Part shown: piece after piece, positions 14,454 through 23,822 of the stretch
Numbering within the stretch: the stretch's first letter is position 1
Layout of the letters: the number at the start of each line of letters is the position of its first letter
Source: Vibrio agarilyticus
GTDB taxonomy: Bacteria; Pseudomonadota; Gammaproteobacteria; Enterobacterales; Vibrionaceae
Assembly (NCBI RefSeq): GCF_012641465.1
Contig: NZ_JABAIK010000007.1
Coordinates: 124,001 to 188,000, forward strand
Direction: 5' to 3'
Length of the DNA stretch: 64,000 nt
Translations under genes and position numbers: made by a program
Notes under the pieces: model-generated
The model's database searches: none
What the model was told of the DNA's origin: nothing
The model's input: the letters and a program-made list of their open reading frames with translations, nothing else

Positions 14454-16796
14454 ATGAATCTAACGAAAATTTTCGACTACAAAAAGTTCTGGGCAGAATG
14501 CTTTGGCACTGCGCCCTTTTTGCCGACGACGCGCGCTGAAATGACGGCACTTGGCTGGGACAGCTGTGACATTATCATCGTCACTGGGGATGCGTATGTT
14601 GATCACCCAAGCTTTGGCATGGCGATCATCGGGCGACTTCTTGAAGCCCAAGGGTTTCGTGTCGGGATCATTGCGCAGCCCGACTGGCACAGCAAAGACG
14701 CTTTTATGCAGCTCGGCAAGCCGAATCTGTTTTTTGGCGTGACCGCGGGCAACATGGACTCCATGATCAACCGTTACACCTCCGACAAAAAACTGCGCCA
14801 CGATGATGCCTATACGCCCAATAATGAAGGTGGCAAACGTCCTGACCGCGCGAGCTTAGTGTATTCACAGCGCTGTCGAGAAGCCTACAAAGAGGTGCCG
14901 ATTGTGCTGGGCGGCATTGAAGCCAGTTTGCGCCGCGTCGCCCATTACGATTACTGGTCAGATAAAGTGCGCCGCTCAATCTTAATGGATGCCAAAGCCG
15001 ATATTTTGCTGTTTGGTAACGCAGAGCGCGCGTTAGTGGAAGTAGCTCATCGTCTCGCCGAAGGTGAGCCAATTAGCACGCTGACTCATATTCGTGGCAC
15101 CGCCGTTATGCTTTCTCATGCGCCTGACGGTTATCAAATCATTGACTCATCAAGAATTGAAAAGCCTCGCAAAGAAGCGTTTATTCCACCAAACCCCTAT
15201 GAAGTGGAAACCGAGTGCGACAGTAAATCATCGCAGCCACAACCTATTACCGTGCGCCCTTCACGCCATGACGCGGAGACAACCGCAGTGCGATTGCCTG
15301 CGTTTGAAAAACTCAACAACGACCGCATACTGTACGCTCATGCCAGCCGCGTGCTCCATCTTGAGACTAACCCGTACTCAGGACGCGCGCTGATCCAACG
15401 TCATGGGGATCGCGAACTTTGGGTTAACCAAGCCCCGATTCCACTGAGCACTGAAGAGATGGATTATGTCTTTGGTCTGCCTTTTGCTCGTGTGCCGCAT
15501 CCTGGCTATGGCAAAGCCAAAATACCGGCTTATGACATGATCAAAACCTCTGTGAATATCATGCGTGGCTGCTTTGGTGGCTGCTCATTCTGCTCAATTA
15601 CCGAGCATGAGGGCCGTATTATTCAAAACCGATCGCAAGAATCGATTTTGACCGAACTCGAAGAAATTCGTGACAAAGTGCCCGGTTTTACCGGTACCAT
15701 TTCTGACCTTGGTGGGCCCACTGCGAATATGTACCGCCTTGGCTGCAGCGATCCAAAGGCCGAAGCGAATTGCCGTCGTCCGTCGTGTGTTTTCCCAGGG
15801 ATCTGTCATAAACTCAATACCGACCACAAACACACTATTGATCTTTATCGCGCGGCGCGTCAGGTCAAAGGTGTTAAAAAGGTCATGATTGCATCTGGGG
15901 TGCGTTACGATCTTGCGATTGAGTCTCCTGAGTATGTTAAAGAGTTGGTGACCCATCATGTGGGGGGGTATTTAAAAATTGCGCCCGAGCATACAGAGAA
16001 AGGCCCGCTTGATCTGATGATGAAACCAGGTATGGGTACTTATGAGCGCTTTAAGGCGATGTTTGATAAATACAGCCAAGAGGCTGGGAAAAAACAGTAC
16101 CTTATACCTTACTTTATCTCTGCTCACCCCGGAACTGAAGACGAAGATATGCTCAATTTGGCGCTTTGGCTCAAAGCCAACCAATTTGAGTGCGATCAAG
16201 TGCAAAACTTTTACCCATCACCAATGTGTAATGCAACGTCAATGTATTACTCAGAGACGAATCCACTTAAGCGCGTGAAATATAAGCAGCGTGAGGTGGT
16301 ACCTGTGGCGAAGGGTGAGCGTCAGCGTCGACTGCATAAAGCGCTGCTGCGTTATCACGATCCGGCCAACTGGCCTTTGATTCGAGAAGCCTTAATTGCG
16401 ATGGGTAAAAAGCACCTGATTGGTGATAAACCAAGCTGCCTTGTGCCCGCAGACGATATCGATGCGCTCACTCCTGCACAGCGTCGTAAGTCTGGCCGGC
16501 ATGGCGCCAATCGCTTTGCGACCAAGCACAGTAAAGGCCAGCCCGGGTTTGCGCCTTTGGATGGCAAACGCCAGCGCGACAAATCCAACCACGCACAGAC
16601 AAGCAACGCCCAACGCAAATCTGGTGTCAACAACTCGTCGGGGAGCGCAAGTAAGCCAAGTCGAGGTCAAACACGCAATGAGTCCGGCCAAACAGCTGCA
16701 AAGCGTGGCGCACGCAACGAATCATCTCGTGGCCGCGCTCAATCGAATACACAGTCAAACGGCCGCGCGCGTGGCAAACACAGTCACGCCAAGTAA
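14454..16796 (+). CDS. ygiQ: YgiQ-family radical SAM protein
   Basis: A 780-residue protein. An N-terminal B12-binding-like domain ([16 protein letters not shown] near residue 30) comes first. The radical-SAM cluster motif C-x3-C-x2-C is at Cys373, 377 and 380, and is followed by the family-specific [11 protein letters not shown] and [12 protein letters not shown] segments. The last 130 residues are basic, Ser/Gly/Asn-rich and low in complexity. YgiQ's reaction is not established. I start at M-N-L-T-K-I (14454), where similarity to known YgiQ begins; an in-frame ATG at 14349 would add 35 residues of unrelated sequence. Confidence 0.92.
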   Translation: MNLTKIFDYKKFWAECFGTAPFLPTTRAEMTALGWDSCDIIIVTGDAYVDHPSFGMAIIGRLLEAQGFRVGIIAQPDWHSKDAFMQLGKPNLFFGVTAGNMDSMINRYTSDKKLRHDDAYTPNNEGGKRPDRASLVYSQRCREAYKEVPIVLGGIEASLRRVAHYDYWSDKVRRSILMDAKADILLFGNAERALVEVAHRLAEGEPISTLTHIRGTAVMLSHAPDGYQIIDSSRIEKPRKEAFIPPNPYEVETECDSKSSQPQPITVRPSRHDAETTAVRLPAFEKLNNDRILYAHASRVLHLETNPYSGRALIQRHGDRELWVNQAPIPLSTEEMDYVFGLPFARVPHPGYGKAKIPAYDMIKTSVNIMRGCFGGCSFCSITEHEGRIIQNRSQESILTELEEIRDKVPGFTGTISDLGGPTANMYRLGCSDPKAEANCRRPSCVFPGICHKLNTDHKHTIDLYRAARQVKGVKKVMIASGVRYDLAIESPEYVKELVTHHVGGYLKIAPEHTEKGPLDLMMKPGMGTYERFKAMFDKYSQEAGKKQYLIPYFISAHPGTEDEDMLNLALWLKANQFECDQVQNFYPSPMCNATSMYYSETNPLKRVKYKQREVVPVAKGERQRRLHKALLRYHDPANWPLIREALIAMGKKHLIGDKPSCLVPADDIDALTPAQRRKSGRHGANRFATKHSKGQPGFAPLDGKRQRDKSNHAQTSNAQRKSGVNNSSGSASKPSRGQTRNESGQTAAKRGARNESSRGRAQSNTQSNGRARGKHSHAK

Positions 16797-16800
16797 ACTC

Positions 16801-16893
16801 TATACCCAAGTAACCTCAAGATGTATGGTTCAGCGAGAATGACTTGGTTTGTCAGTAAGGCGAGGATTTGAAGATTGAGGTCACTTGGTTATA
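16801..16893. repeat. Short ERIC-like palindromic repeat (second family, short form)
   Basis: It begins TATACCCAAGTAACCTCAAG and ends with the inverted form (TTGAGGTCACTTGGTTATA). Its body matches, inverted, the right 74 bp of the repeat at 32385-32653. It sits just after ygiQ, between convergent genes. Confidence 0.75.
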
Positions 16894-16917
16894 ACCCCTG
16901 CGTGCCGAAGCAATTCG

Positions 16918-19446
16918 CTACGGCACCTTGACCTTTTCTTCAAGCTCCCAATCGCTCAAGTCTGTAGATTGATGACTGAAATAGCGCTCTTGTAAAATAT
17001 CAAACGGTATGGGAGGTGAGAACAGATAACCTTGCAATCGAGTTACTCCAAGATTATGCAAACGAATTTGCTGTTCCGAAGTTTCAACCCCTTCTGCGAC
17101 CACTAAAATACGATTTGACTGCCCAATCGCGATGATCGAACGCACCAGATTCTCACTGCGCGAACTGCTTAGCATTTTATCAACAAAAGTACGATCAATC
17201 TTAATTTCAGTAATGGGTAGTGCATTTAAGTAACTGAGTGACGAATACCCGGTTCCAAAATCATCCAATGAGATACCAAAACCCAACTCCCGAAGATCTT
17301 TAAACACCGGTTTGACGCGATCCAGCTCTTCCATAAACACATTTTCAGTCACTTCAAGCGTGATAAGACGACAATCCACATCAAGCTCATTCACGATGCA
17401 ATATACGTCGGTCACAAAGCCCCGTTGAAGAACCTGTTTAGGAGAAATATTAATCGAGACTGTCACATGCTCGCCACGCTGCTGCAACGTTTTGATGTCA
17501 AGACAAGCGCGGCGGAATACGTATTCACCGAGGGCAAAGATCAGCCCTGATTGCTCAGCGAGTGCAATAAATTTTTCTGGCGAAACGAAACCGAGCTTTT
17601 GACTATTCCAGCGACATAATGCTTCCATACTTACCAGCTCACCCGTTCTCGGATGCACTTGTGGCTGGTAATAGACCTCAATTTCGCTGCGCTCTAACGC
17701 CTGTTTCAACTCATCTTCAACTAAGAAATCATACTGGATCTGTTGACTAATGCGTTCATCGTAAAATCGCACTTTACCCTTATGACCACTTTTAGCGCGA
17801 TAGAGCACAATGTCAGCGTTTGAAATTAACTGGTCAACACTGTCACCATCACTTGGGTACATGGCAACACCCACGCTGCAATCGGTGGTGATCATCGCAC
17901 CATCAAATGAAAACGCGCCAGATATTGAGTGGCGAACACGTTCTGCAAGGTATTCAGCGTGATCCAATCCATCGACAAGTGGAAAACAAAACACAAATTC
18001 ATCGCCACCAAACCTTGCCACTGTATCTTCACTGCGAAGCAGGTGCGAAAATCTATCTGCAACTCCCGCCAGAAGCGCATCGCCAATTTTATGTCCGTAC
18101 TGATCATTCACTTTTTTGAAGTTATCTAAATCAACAAACATAACGGCAAGCTGTTTTTGATTTACTCGCGATAGCTCAATCCCTTGAAGAATCTTCTTCT
18201 CTAATAGTGCGCGATTGGGCAATCCGGTAAAACCATCGTGTTCAGCCTGATGAGCCAATAATTGCTTACTTTCTTTTAATTGTGAAAAGTCAGCATCGAT
18301 ACGTCGATGCAAAACTTTAAAACGTCGCTGAATATAGCGGCTCAATATCAGGGATAAAAATAGCAAAATGGCCGCAAGCAGCGAACATAAGCCGAGCACT
18401 TTGGTTAATTCAATGACATTCTGTGCTTTTAACTCTGTAATTTGATCGGCAATATAATGCTCAACCTCAGCCATAAAAACACCACCACCAATGACCCATC
18501 CCCAATCTGGCATTCGGCGAATGTAACTCATTTTTTGCGGATCGTGTTTTGCGTTAGACCAATAAGGGCTGGTATAGGAAACAAGCTCCGCCTCCGACAA
18601 ACTCAGCTCTTTCAGTTCTGCATTAAATAGTGTGCTGGTCATCAAAGGGGACGTATTCGACCAACGTTTAGCAAGACGCACAATATTATTGCCATGCTGA
18701 TCCACCGCAAAGAAGTACCCATTCGTCTCCATGCGATAGCCTTCAAGCCACTCCTTCATTCGCTGCTGTGTATCACGTTCAACATCATCAATATATTCGC
18801 CGGTCCCAATCACCCAATTCAGTGGTGAAAAACGCTTGGCAAAACCGATTTTTTCAAATTCACGCTCGGCGTTGCCTGGCTTGACAAACCACCAACGATA
18901 AAATGCGCTGCCGTCATCATTCTGCTCGATACGAGAAAGCATATTACGTACGATGTAGTTGCCTTTGCTGTCTTGAAGCTCGAGGAGATTACGGCCTTCT
19001 AAGTCTTCATTGATGGGGTGAAGAACATTAGTACCATCAAGGGTGTAGATAAAAAAGTAGCCACGACCATCGTTAAAACGCAACGGGTCGATAGCCTGAC
19101 GAATAAGCTCAACGATTTCTTGTCGTGGCTTATGCTGGTTTGAATAATAGAGGCTCTCAACAATGGTATGCGCTTGCTTGACGCGATCGCGAATGTCGTT
19201 TCTCAAACGCTCTTCTGTGCGATTTTTTTCATACCAAAGCTGATTGAGCACTGCATCTACCTGCCTTGTGACATAAGTCTTTTGGCTAGTGATATAATCG
19301 GTGCGCACTGATTCAATCACATCAAGTGTACGTTGGTGATTCTCTCGCAAAATAATGAGCACCAAAAGCAGCATGAATATCGAAGTTAATGCGACAGGCA
19401 ATATCTTAATTAAACGCAGTAATTTTTTATCCGATAAAATCGTCAC
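16918..19446 (-). CDS. Membrane sensor with Cache, GGDEF and EAL domains (c-di-GMP turnover)
   Basis: A protein of about 842 residues. An N-terminal membrane helix (about 12-35) is followed by a periplasmic region with two Cache-like folds (G-Y-F-F-I-Y-x-x-D-G and G-Y-F-F-A-V-D-x-x-G). A second membrane helix (near 350-370), a GGDEF domain (about 400-560) and an EAL domain (about 575-830) follow. The GGDEF signature is intact (R-F-G-G-D-E-F). The EAL domain keeps E-A-L, S-x-N-I-S-P, T-E-N, D-D-F-G-T-G-Y-S and V-A-E-G-V-E. It may therefore both make and break c-di-GMP in response to a periplasmic ligand. The longest frame begins with TTG at 19479 inside an ERIC-like remnant and lacks a ribosome site, so I chose GTG 19446. 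Confidence 0.88.
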   Translation of the reverse strand: MTILSDKKLLRLIKILPVALTSIFMLLLVLIILRENHQRTLDVIESVRTDYITSQKTYVTRQVDAVLNQLWYEKNRTEERLRNDIRDRVKQAHTIVESLYYSNQHKPRQEIVELIRQAIDPLRFNDGRGYFFIYTLDGTNVLHPINEDLEGRNLLELQDSKGNYIVRNMLSRIEQNDDGSAFYRWWFVKPGNAEREFEKIGFAKRFSPLNWVIGTGEYIDDVERDTQQRMKEWLEGYRMETNGYFFAVDQHGNNIVRLAKRWSNTSPLMTSTLFNAELKELSLSEAELVSYTSPYWSNAKHDPQKMSYIRRMPDWGWVIGGGVFMAEVEHYIADQITELKAQNVIELTKVLGLCSLLAAILLFLSLILSRYIQRRFKVLHRRIDADFSQLKESKQLLAHQAEHDGFTGLPNRALLEKKILQGIELSRVNQKQLAVMFVDLDNFKKVNDQYGHKIGDALLAGVADRFSHLLRSEDTVARFGGDEFVFCFPLVDGLDHAEYLAERVRHSISGAFSFDGAMITTDCSVGVAMYPSDGDSVDQLISNADIVLYRAKSGHKGKVRFYDERISQQIQYDFLVEDELKQALERSEIEVYYQPQVHPRTGELVSMEALCRWNSQKLGFVSPEKFIALAEQSGLIFALGEYVFRRACLDIKTLQQRGEHVTVSINISPKQVLQRGFVTDVYCIVNELDVDCRLITLEVTENVFMEELDRVKPVFKDLRELGFGISLDDFGTGYSSLSYLNALPITEIKIDRTFVDKMLSSSRSENLVRSIIAIGQSNRILVVAEGVETSEQQIRLHNLGVTRLQGYLFSPPIPFDILQERYFSHQSTDLSDWELEEKVKVP

Positions 19447-19469
19447 GAACCTGTGAACTCCGACAGTGC

Positions 19470-19611
19470 CTATATCCAAACAACTTGACGTTGCAGCCAG
19501 GCGACAAAATAAACCTATCAGCGCTTTGAAAGCATAAATGCACTAGATGAGAAGGATTGTCGTTGCCAGCTCTTCTTTTATACGAATAAGCGTGGCAACT
19601 TCAAGTAGGTA
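19470..19611. repeat. Degenerate ERIC element
   Basis: The ends match ERIC termini (TATATCCAAACAACTTGACG at the left, GCAACTTCAAGTAGGTA at the right), but the centre is diverged. It fills the promoter-side gap of the GGDEF-EAL gene and may have reset its start region. Nothing else is seen up to 19749. Confidence 0.55.
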
Positions 19612-19749
19612 AGATAATTTAGATATCACCCGAAATAACAGATATTACGCTCAACTCTGTTAGCTAAGTCATAGCTTTTTTTATTGTTACGTAATTTTTC
19701 AGTATGCAACACCGAAAAGAGTACCTTTTTTATAGGATTTCCCTAATTT

Positions 19750-20457
19750 TCAATTTGTTGGTTCGCAGATCTCCAACGCTCGCTCCGCCGCTTTCGCCGC
19801 ATGAATTGCCGTGGTGTCATAAAGCGGCACAGTGGTGTCCGTTTGGCTGACCAGCATGGTAATTTCGGTACAGCCCAGTATAACTGCTTGCGCACCCTGC
19901 TCTGCCAACGATTCGATAATACGGACATAATCTTGGCGTGAGGCGGGGTCGATCCGTCCTTGGCATAATTCTTGGTATATCACTTGATGCACACGCTCTC
20001 TATCAGCATCCTGTGGAACCAAAACATCAATACCATGTTCAACTAAACGCGATGTATAGAAATCTTGTTCCATCGTAAAACGCGTTCCCAGCAATCCAAC
20101 ACGCGTTACACCTGCATTTTGGAGAGCCATGGCTGTTGCATCTGCAATATGCAAAACCGGAATCCCAATTTGTTGTGATATTTCCGGCGCGACTTTGTGC
20201 ATGGTGTTAGTGCAAATCACTAAAAAGTCAGCACCTGCAGCTTCTACTGCCTGCGCCGCTTTTGCCAAAATATCGGCCGTTTCTTGCCAAAGACCCTGAT
20301 GTTGCAAACGTTCTATTTCCGCAAAATCGACGCTGTATAATGCAATTTTTGCTGAATGGAGACCACCTAACGCGGCTTTCACATGCTCATTAATTTGGTG
20401 ATAATAGAGCGAGGTTGACTCCCAGCTCATACCGCCCAGCAAACCAATTGTCTTCAT
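19750..20457 (-). CDS. Aspartate/glutamate racemase family protein
   Basis: A 235-residue protein of the Asp/Glu/hydantoin racemase superfamily, YgeA-like. It begins K-T-I-G-L-L-G-G-M-S-W-E-S-T. The two catalytic cysteines sit in V-I-C-T-N-T-M-H (about residue 84) and I-L-G-C-T-E-I (about 197), so the two-base racemisation chemistry is intact. It would interconvert D- and L-forms of an amino acid, possibly for D-amino-acid use in the cell wall. ATG 20457 has GGAG six bases upstream. It stands alone. Confidence 0.88.
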   Translation of the reverse strand: MKTIGLLGGMSWESTSLYYHQINEHVKAALGGLHSAKIALYSVDFAEIERLQHQGLWQETADILAKAAQAVEAAGADFLVICTNTMHKVAPEISQQIGIPVLHIADATAMALQNAGVTRVGLLGTRFTMEQDFYTSRLVEHGIDVLVPQDADRERVHQVIYQELCQGRIDPASRQDYVRIIESLAEQGAQAVILGCTEITMLVSQTDTTVPLYDTTAIHAAKAAERALEICEPTN

Positions 20458-20621
20458 AATCGCTCCAACTCAACACGTTTTGTTACCACTTCGCGAAAAC
20501 TCAAAATAGAGCGCGAGACTGTGGCAGGTTAAGTCCCCAATTTGGCGCTATAACGGCGCAAAATCAAACGGTTTCTCCATCAGAGGCTGCTGATTGTTCA
20601 CTTGTTATGCAATATAACAAC

Positions 20622-21014
20622 TTAATATGCTTCTTTTAATTGACTTTCCGACGCGCGGGTCTCAGGCGTCTGTTTTGCTTTCTCTTCATCCGCCTGAGCC
20701 GACTGCTCAAGCGCGTGAGAATTATTGTCCACCTGCTGGCCAAACGCATCATCTCCATCGGTTTTACCGCTTTCCTGCTGATGCAATTTTATCTGCGACT
20801 CTTCGGTAAAGGCCTCTTCACTGTTCTGACCGCTTTGGTGGTATTTATTCGAGATCTGTTTTTCAATCGATTGAAATTTTTGTTCTGATTTTTTCGCGTC
20901 AGATTCCAGCTCATGCCAGTCACTCTCCACTGCAGACTCAGCCCAACTAGTAGCGCCTGTACATAAACAAAAAATCACCAGACTGAATCGAACGCTCTTT
21001 GCTAAACGGTTCAT
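20622..21014 (-). CDS. Hypothetical exported, charged protein
   Basis: A 130-residue protein with a signal peptide (hydrophobic core about 10-22, W-A-E-S cleavage region near residue 25). The mature part is rich in Glu, Gln, Ser, Lys and Ala, with no hydrophobic core, and is probably helical or disordered. No family recognised. A GGGGGTGAG site precedes the ATG. It is a single gene with an ERIC element upstream. Confidence 0.65.
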   Translation of the reverse strand: MNRLAKSVRFSLVIFCLCTGATSWAESAVESDWHELESDAKKSEQKFQSIEKQISNKYHQSGQNSEEAFTEESQIKLHQQESGKTDGDDAFGQQVDNNSHALEQSAQADEEKAKQTPETRASESQLKEAY

Positions 21015-21105
21015 AGCTCACCCCCAATATCGGCATACGCACTTTGCATTCATTATGGGCAATGTCGCAAACGCGTGGTGGTAATGAATGACTCATTAAT
21101 TGGAT

Positions 21106-21232
21106 TATACCCTTTCTACTTGAAGCTGCAGCGTTGTTGGCTGGCTCTCACAAACCTCATCACATAGTCTATCTATGCTCAGAGGCTTTGTTCGTTTGCC
21201 GCCTACCTGCAGCTTCAAGTTGTTTGGGTATA
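21106..21232. repeat. ERIC element (copy 1)
   Basis: A 127-bp palindromic element from TATACCC to GGGTATA. It has ERIC hallmarks: CTTGAAGCTGCAGCGTTGTT at one end, GCCGCCTACCTGCAGCTTCA at the other, and a central dyad around CACATAG and CTATG. A fragment of the second repeat family abuts it, sharing TATA. Confidence 0.9.
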
Positions 21233-21297
21233 TACCCAAGTGACTTCAAGATGCTGGATTCAGAGTCAGCTCACTGGGCGAAGAGCAAGGCAAACCA
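21231..21297. repeat. Fragment of the second palindromic repeat family
   Basis: The first 67 bp match the left end of the repeat at 32385-32653 (TATACCCAAGTGAC, then CAAGATGCTGGATTCAGAG, then AGAGCAAGGCAAAC). The match ends near 21297. Confidence 0.7.
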
Positions 21298-21319
21298 CCT
21301 TAAATGCGACGGGGTAAAG

Positions 21320-21868
21320 TCAAAAGCCGAGACGGCTGGGTAGCTCAGATAAGCAATCGATAGTGGCAATATTCAAGTTTCGTTCTGGCATTTCCTCGCA
21401 TGAGCAAGCTAATGACCGCTTGTTTCGAAACCATATCGCGTTCAGTCCAGCAGCTTGCGCTGAAAGCACATCTCGCGCCAAACAGTCTCCTACCATGGTG
21501 ACATGACTCGGCTGACAACCAAGTTGGTCTAAAATTCGAACAAAAAACTGATTCGAATCTTTTCCTACCTTCAGGTTATTTTGGCAAAAAATAGTTGAGA
21601 TATAAGCGTCGAGTTCGACACGCCTTAACGCACGATAAATGTCGTGCTCGGTTGAATCCGCTGCGCCAGTGGCAATACCTATAAAGTAGTGATTTGCTAG
21701 CAATGCAAGTGTACTCACCGCATGATTAATGGCATTCACCTGCGGCCAATCACACATTTTTCCGGTTTGGGTACTATCGTCGTGCATGAGCGTATCGCCC
21801 CAGTCGAAAAGCAACACTGGACGTCGTTCTACGCGATCATACGTAATCGGATTGAATTGTACGTTCAT
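21320..21868 (-). CDS. HAD-superfamily hydrolase
   Basis: A 182-residue HAD protein. Motif I is D-W-G-D-T-L-M-H-D-D (about residues 22-31), with Asp nucleophile and acid. A later V-G-D-C-L-A-R-D-V loop (about 137-145) supplies motif IV. A Lys (V-G-K-D-S) lies at about 110. It probably removes phosphate from a small molecule; the substrate is unknown. The extreme C-terminus runs close to the repeat DNA at 21231-21297 and may have been altered by it. It starts two bases after the glutathione-transferase gene ends, so they form an operon. Confidence 0.8.
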   Translation of the reverse strand: MNVQFNPITYDRVERRPVLLFDWGDTLMHDDSTQTGKMCDWPQVNAINHAVSTLALLANHYFIGIATGAADSTEHDIYRALRRVELDAYISTIFCQNNLKVGKDSNQFFVRILDQLGCQPSHVTMVGDCLARDVLSAQAAGLNAIWFRNKRSLACSCEEMPERNLNIATIDCLSELPSRLGF

Positions 21869-21870
21869 CT

Positions 21871-22497
21871 TTAAACTTCACACGCGCTTATCGGCGCGCT
21901 ACCCATGGCGACATAATTTGGCTGCTTGGTCATTTGCGCGCACCAACGCTGTATCGAGGGATATAAATTGAGATCAAACCCACCTTGGTCAGCTACGTGA
22001 GTATAGGCATAAAGGGCAATGTCGGCGATGGTGCACCGTTCCCCCACTAAATAAGACGTGCGCGATAACTGCGCCTCCATCAGTGATAGGGCCTTATGCC
22101 CACCGGACTGCAACTGAGTGTATTCGGCTTGACGTGATTCCGGCATACCTAGGTAGGTTTGAATAAACCGCGCTACCGCAATGTAAGGTTCGTGACTGTA
22201 CTGTTCAAAGAAGAGCCACTGATACACTTGGGCACACTGATAGCGATCTTCAGGTAAGAGTTCTGAGCCTTGAGCAAAATAGCCTAAGATTGCGTTTGAT
22301 TCTGAAAGGCAACGTCCATCGGCTAATGTGACCACAGGGATCTTACCTGCAGGATTTATTGCCAAAAAGTCTTGAGTTTGCGTTTCCCCCGCGAGGATAT
22401 CGACCTCTTGCCATTGGTATTCAATCTGTAATCGCTCAAGTATCCATTTTACTTTGTAACAATTTCCCGAATTAACATCGCCATATACTGTAATCAT
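21871..22497 (-). CDS. Glutathione S-transferase family protein
   Basis: A 208-residue protein with a thioredoxin-like N-terminal domain (residues 1-80, with N-S-G-N-C-Y-K-V, N-P-A-G-K-I-P-V-V and S-E-S-N-A-I-L glutathione-site motifs) and a helical C-terminal domain (about 90-200, with C-T-I-A-D-I-A-L-Y capping box). It conjugates glutathione to electrophiles or acts as a peroxidase. ATG 22497 has AAGGAG five bases upstream; a GTG two codons earlier is less likely. It is co-transcribed with the HAD gene downstream. Confidence 0.88.
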   Translation of the reverse strand: MITVYGDVNSGNCYKVKWILERLQIEYQWQEVDILAGETQTQDFLAINPAGKIPVVTLADGRCLSESNAILGYFAQGSELLPEDRYQCAQVYQWLFFEQYSHEPYIAVARFIQTYLGMPESRQAEYTQLQSGGHKALSLMEAQLSRTSYLVGERCTIADIALYAYTHVADQGGFDLNLYPSIQRWCAQMTKQPNYVAMGSAPISACEV

Positions 22498-22513
22498 CGG
22501 CACTCCTTGCCAT

Positions 22514-22981
22514 TTAAATGATAGATTTTTGCTTATGCTTTCGATAGATAAGTCTTGTCATATAAGCCACAATGATAAGGTTTATCATAAAGATAACAAC
22601 ACCTACCCAGCTAATTTGATGCCACATATGCACTAATTCAAACGGTAAATATACCCCGCTACTGAATAAAGAAAACCACTCGGTCCAAGTGTAACCGTGC
22701 CAAAGACCAAAGGCCTCAACCAACCTAATCACCGCATAACTGCCGACCCCCAAAGCCATTAGTGTAAGTTGCGTTGGTGTCACTGTATCACTGAGCTTAA
22801 TTAAATCACCGCCAAGGAAATTGGCTGGATTAAGATGTAGATGCATGACAATTTCTTCACTAAGGTGGGTCAATGTTGCCCCCGTCACTTGATGCAATCC
22901 CACCGCGACCATCAATGCTAATGTGCCTTTGCTGGCCTCAAAAAGCGCAATCCATTTTAATCCCGCGGTTCTTTGGTTCAT
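22514..22981 (-). CDS. DUF2127 membrane protein
   Basis: A 155-residue integral membrane protein with four hydrophobic segments (about 12-30, 70-90, 100-117 and 123-143). It begins K-W-I-A-L-F-E-A-S-K-G, typical of DUF2127. The basic C-terminal tail faces the cytoplasm. Function unknown. It lies 16 bases upstream of the glutathione-transferase gene, on the same strand. Confidence 0.8.
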   Translation of the reverse strand: MNQRTAGLKWIALFEASKGTLALMVAVGLHQVTGATLTHLSEEIVMHLHLNPANFLGGDLIKLSDTVTPTQLTLMALGVGSYAVIRLVEAFGLWHGYTWTEWFSLFSSGVYLPFELVHMWHQISWVGVVIFMINLIIVAYMTRLIYRKHKQKSII

Positions 22982-23000
22982 TTAGCATCCTTTTGTGGTG

Positions 23001-23183
23001 TCATTCATCCTCAATACGCCGCAATGGCGGCAATCCATTATTCAGTCGCTTACTGGCACTTTTGGCTAAGAATAGTTCACAAGCTGCTCTATCGGCGAGT
23101 GTGGGTTGCTGCCACGCCCCACAAAGATCTTTGACTTGATTCGGCATACGGGTAAATTGCCGACATTGACCACATCGATTCAT
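23001..23183 (-). CDS. Small cysteine-containing protein
   Basis: A 60-residue protein that begins M-N-R-C-G-Q-C-R-Q-F, with two further cysteines near residues 21 and 35. This suggests a small metal site or a cytosolic iron-sulphur or zinc binder. The ATG at 23183 has GAGAG upstream; an in-frame start four codons earlier is possible. Family not recognised. It sits in a same-strand series with the membrane-protein genes. Confidence 0.6.
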   Translation of the reverse strand: MNRCGQCRQFTRMPNQVKDLCGAWQQPTLADRAACELFLAKSASKRLNNGLPPLRRIEDE

Positions 23184-23208
23184 CGTTACTCTCATTTTAA
23201 AAATAGAC

Positions 23209-23700
23209 TCACAACCAGCGCTGAGCGGAATAAATGAGCCAGCTAACTAGCATTATTAGACCTAATTTAGCCAACCATGTATGGCGACTTTGCTGTAATA
23301 ACTGCGCGCGTCCATCGCTAAGCTCGACCACTTGATATTCCAAGCGAGAAACGTCGCGCTCGAACGCAATAAAATGAGCTTTCAATGGTGCGAGACTAAA
23401 ATCATACTGGTGCCCTATCGCCAAATGCTCATTTGGCATCAATAGGCTTGCGGCCACGGTGTATCCATCAGGGTGGTGCCTGAGAGTGGCACCATAATCA
23501 GTAGAAAGGCAGATCTCATTCGGGTCGATATACCAATGAGCGACATTATTTTGATGAGCCAGTAAAGTGCCACGGCATGACTGGGCTGTCACACCATAAC
23601 CCCAATCCGTCCAATGATAAAAAATAAGATAACCCACACCCAGTAATGCAGTGAAGCACCAAAGTCTGGGCCACTGGCCAAAAGAAGTGAAACTATCCAT
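23209..23700 (-). CDS. Membrane-anchored protein of unknown function
   Basis: A 163-residue protein with a membrane helix near each end (about 12-30 and 143-160). The middle is soluble and probably periplasmic, about 110 residues with two cysteines (near 40 and 63). Family unknown. ATG 23700 has AAGGA at the right spacing; a TTG two codons earlier lacks room for a ribosome site. A five-copy 8-bp tandem repeat lies 50 bases upstream of this start, in the likely promoter region. Confidence 0.65.
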   Translation of the reverse strand: MDSFTSFGQWPRLWCFTALLGVGYLIFYHWTDWGYGVTAQSCRGTLLAHQNNVAHWYIDPNEICLSTDYGATLRHHPDGYTVAASLLMPNEHLAIGHQYDFSLAPLKAHFIAFERDVSRLEYQVVELSDGRAQLLQQSRHTWLAKLGLIMLVSWLIYSAQRWL

Positions 23701-23750
23701 GCTCAATCCTTAAAATACCTCTCACTCCTTGAGAGGCGATATATACCCTT

Positions 23751-23790
23751 ATATCGGTATATCGGTATATCGGTATATCGGTATATGGGT
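23751..23790. repeat. Five-copy 8-bp tandem repeat
   Basis: ATATCGGT repeats four times exactly and a fifth time as ATATGGGT. Such short tandem repeats change copy number by slippage. It lies between the monooxygenase gene and the membrane-anchored gene, in the promoter zone of the latter. Confidence 0.85.
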
Positions 23791-23822
23791 ATAAGTCACG
23801 TTACCGCTTACAAAGCGATGAA

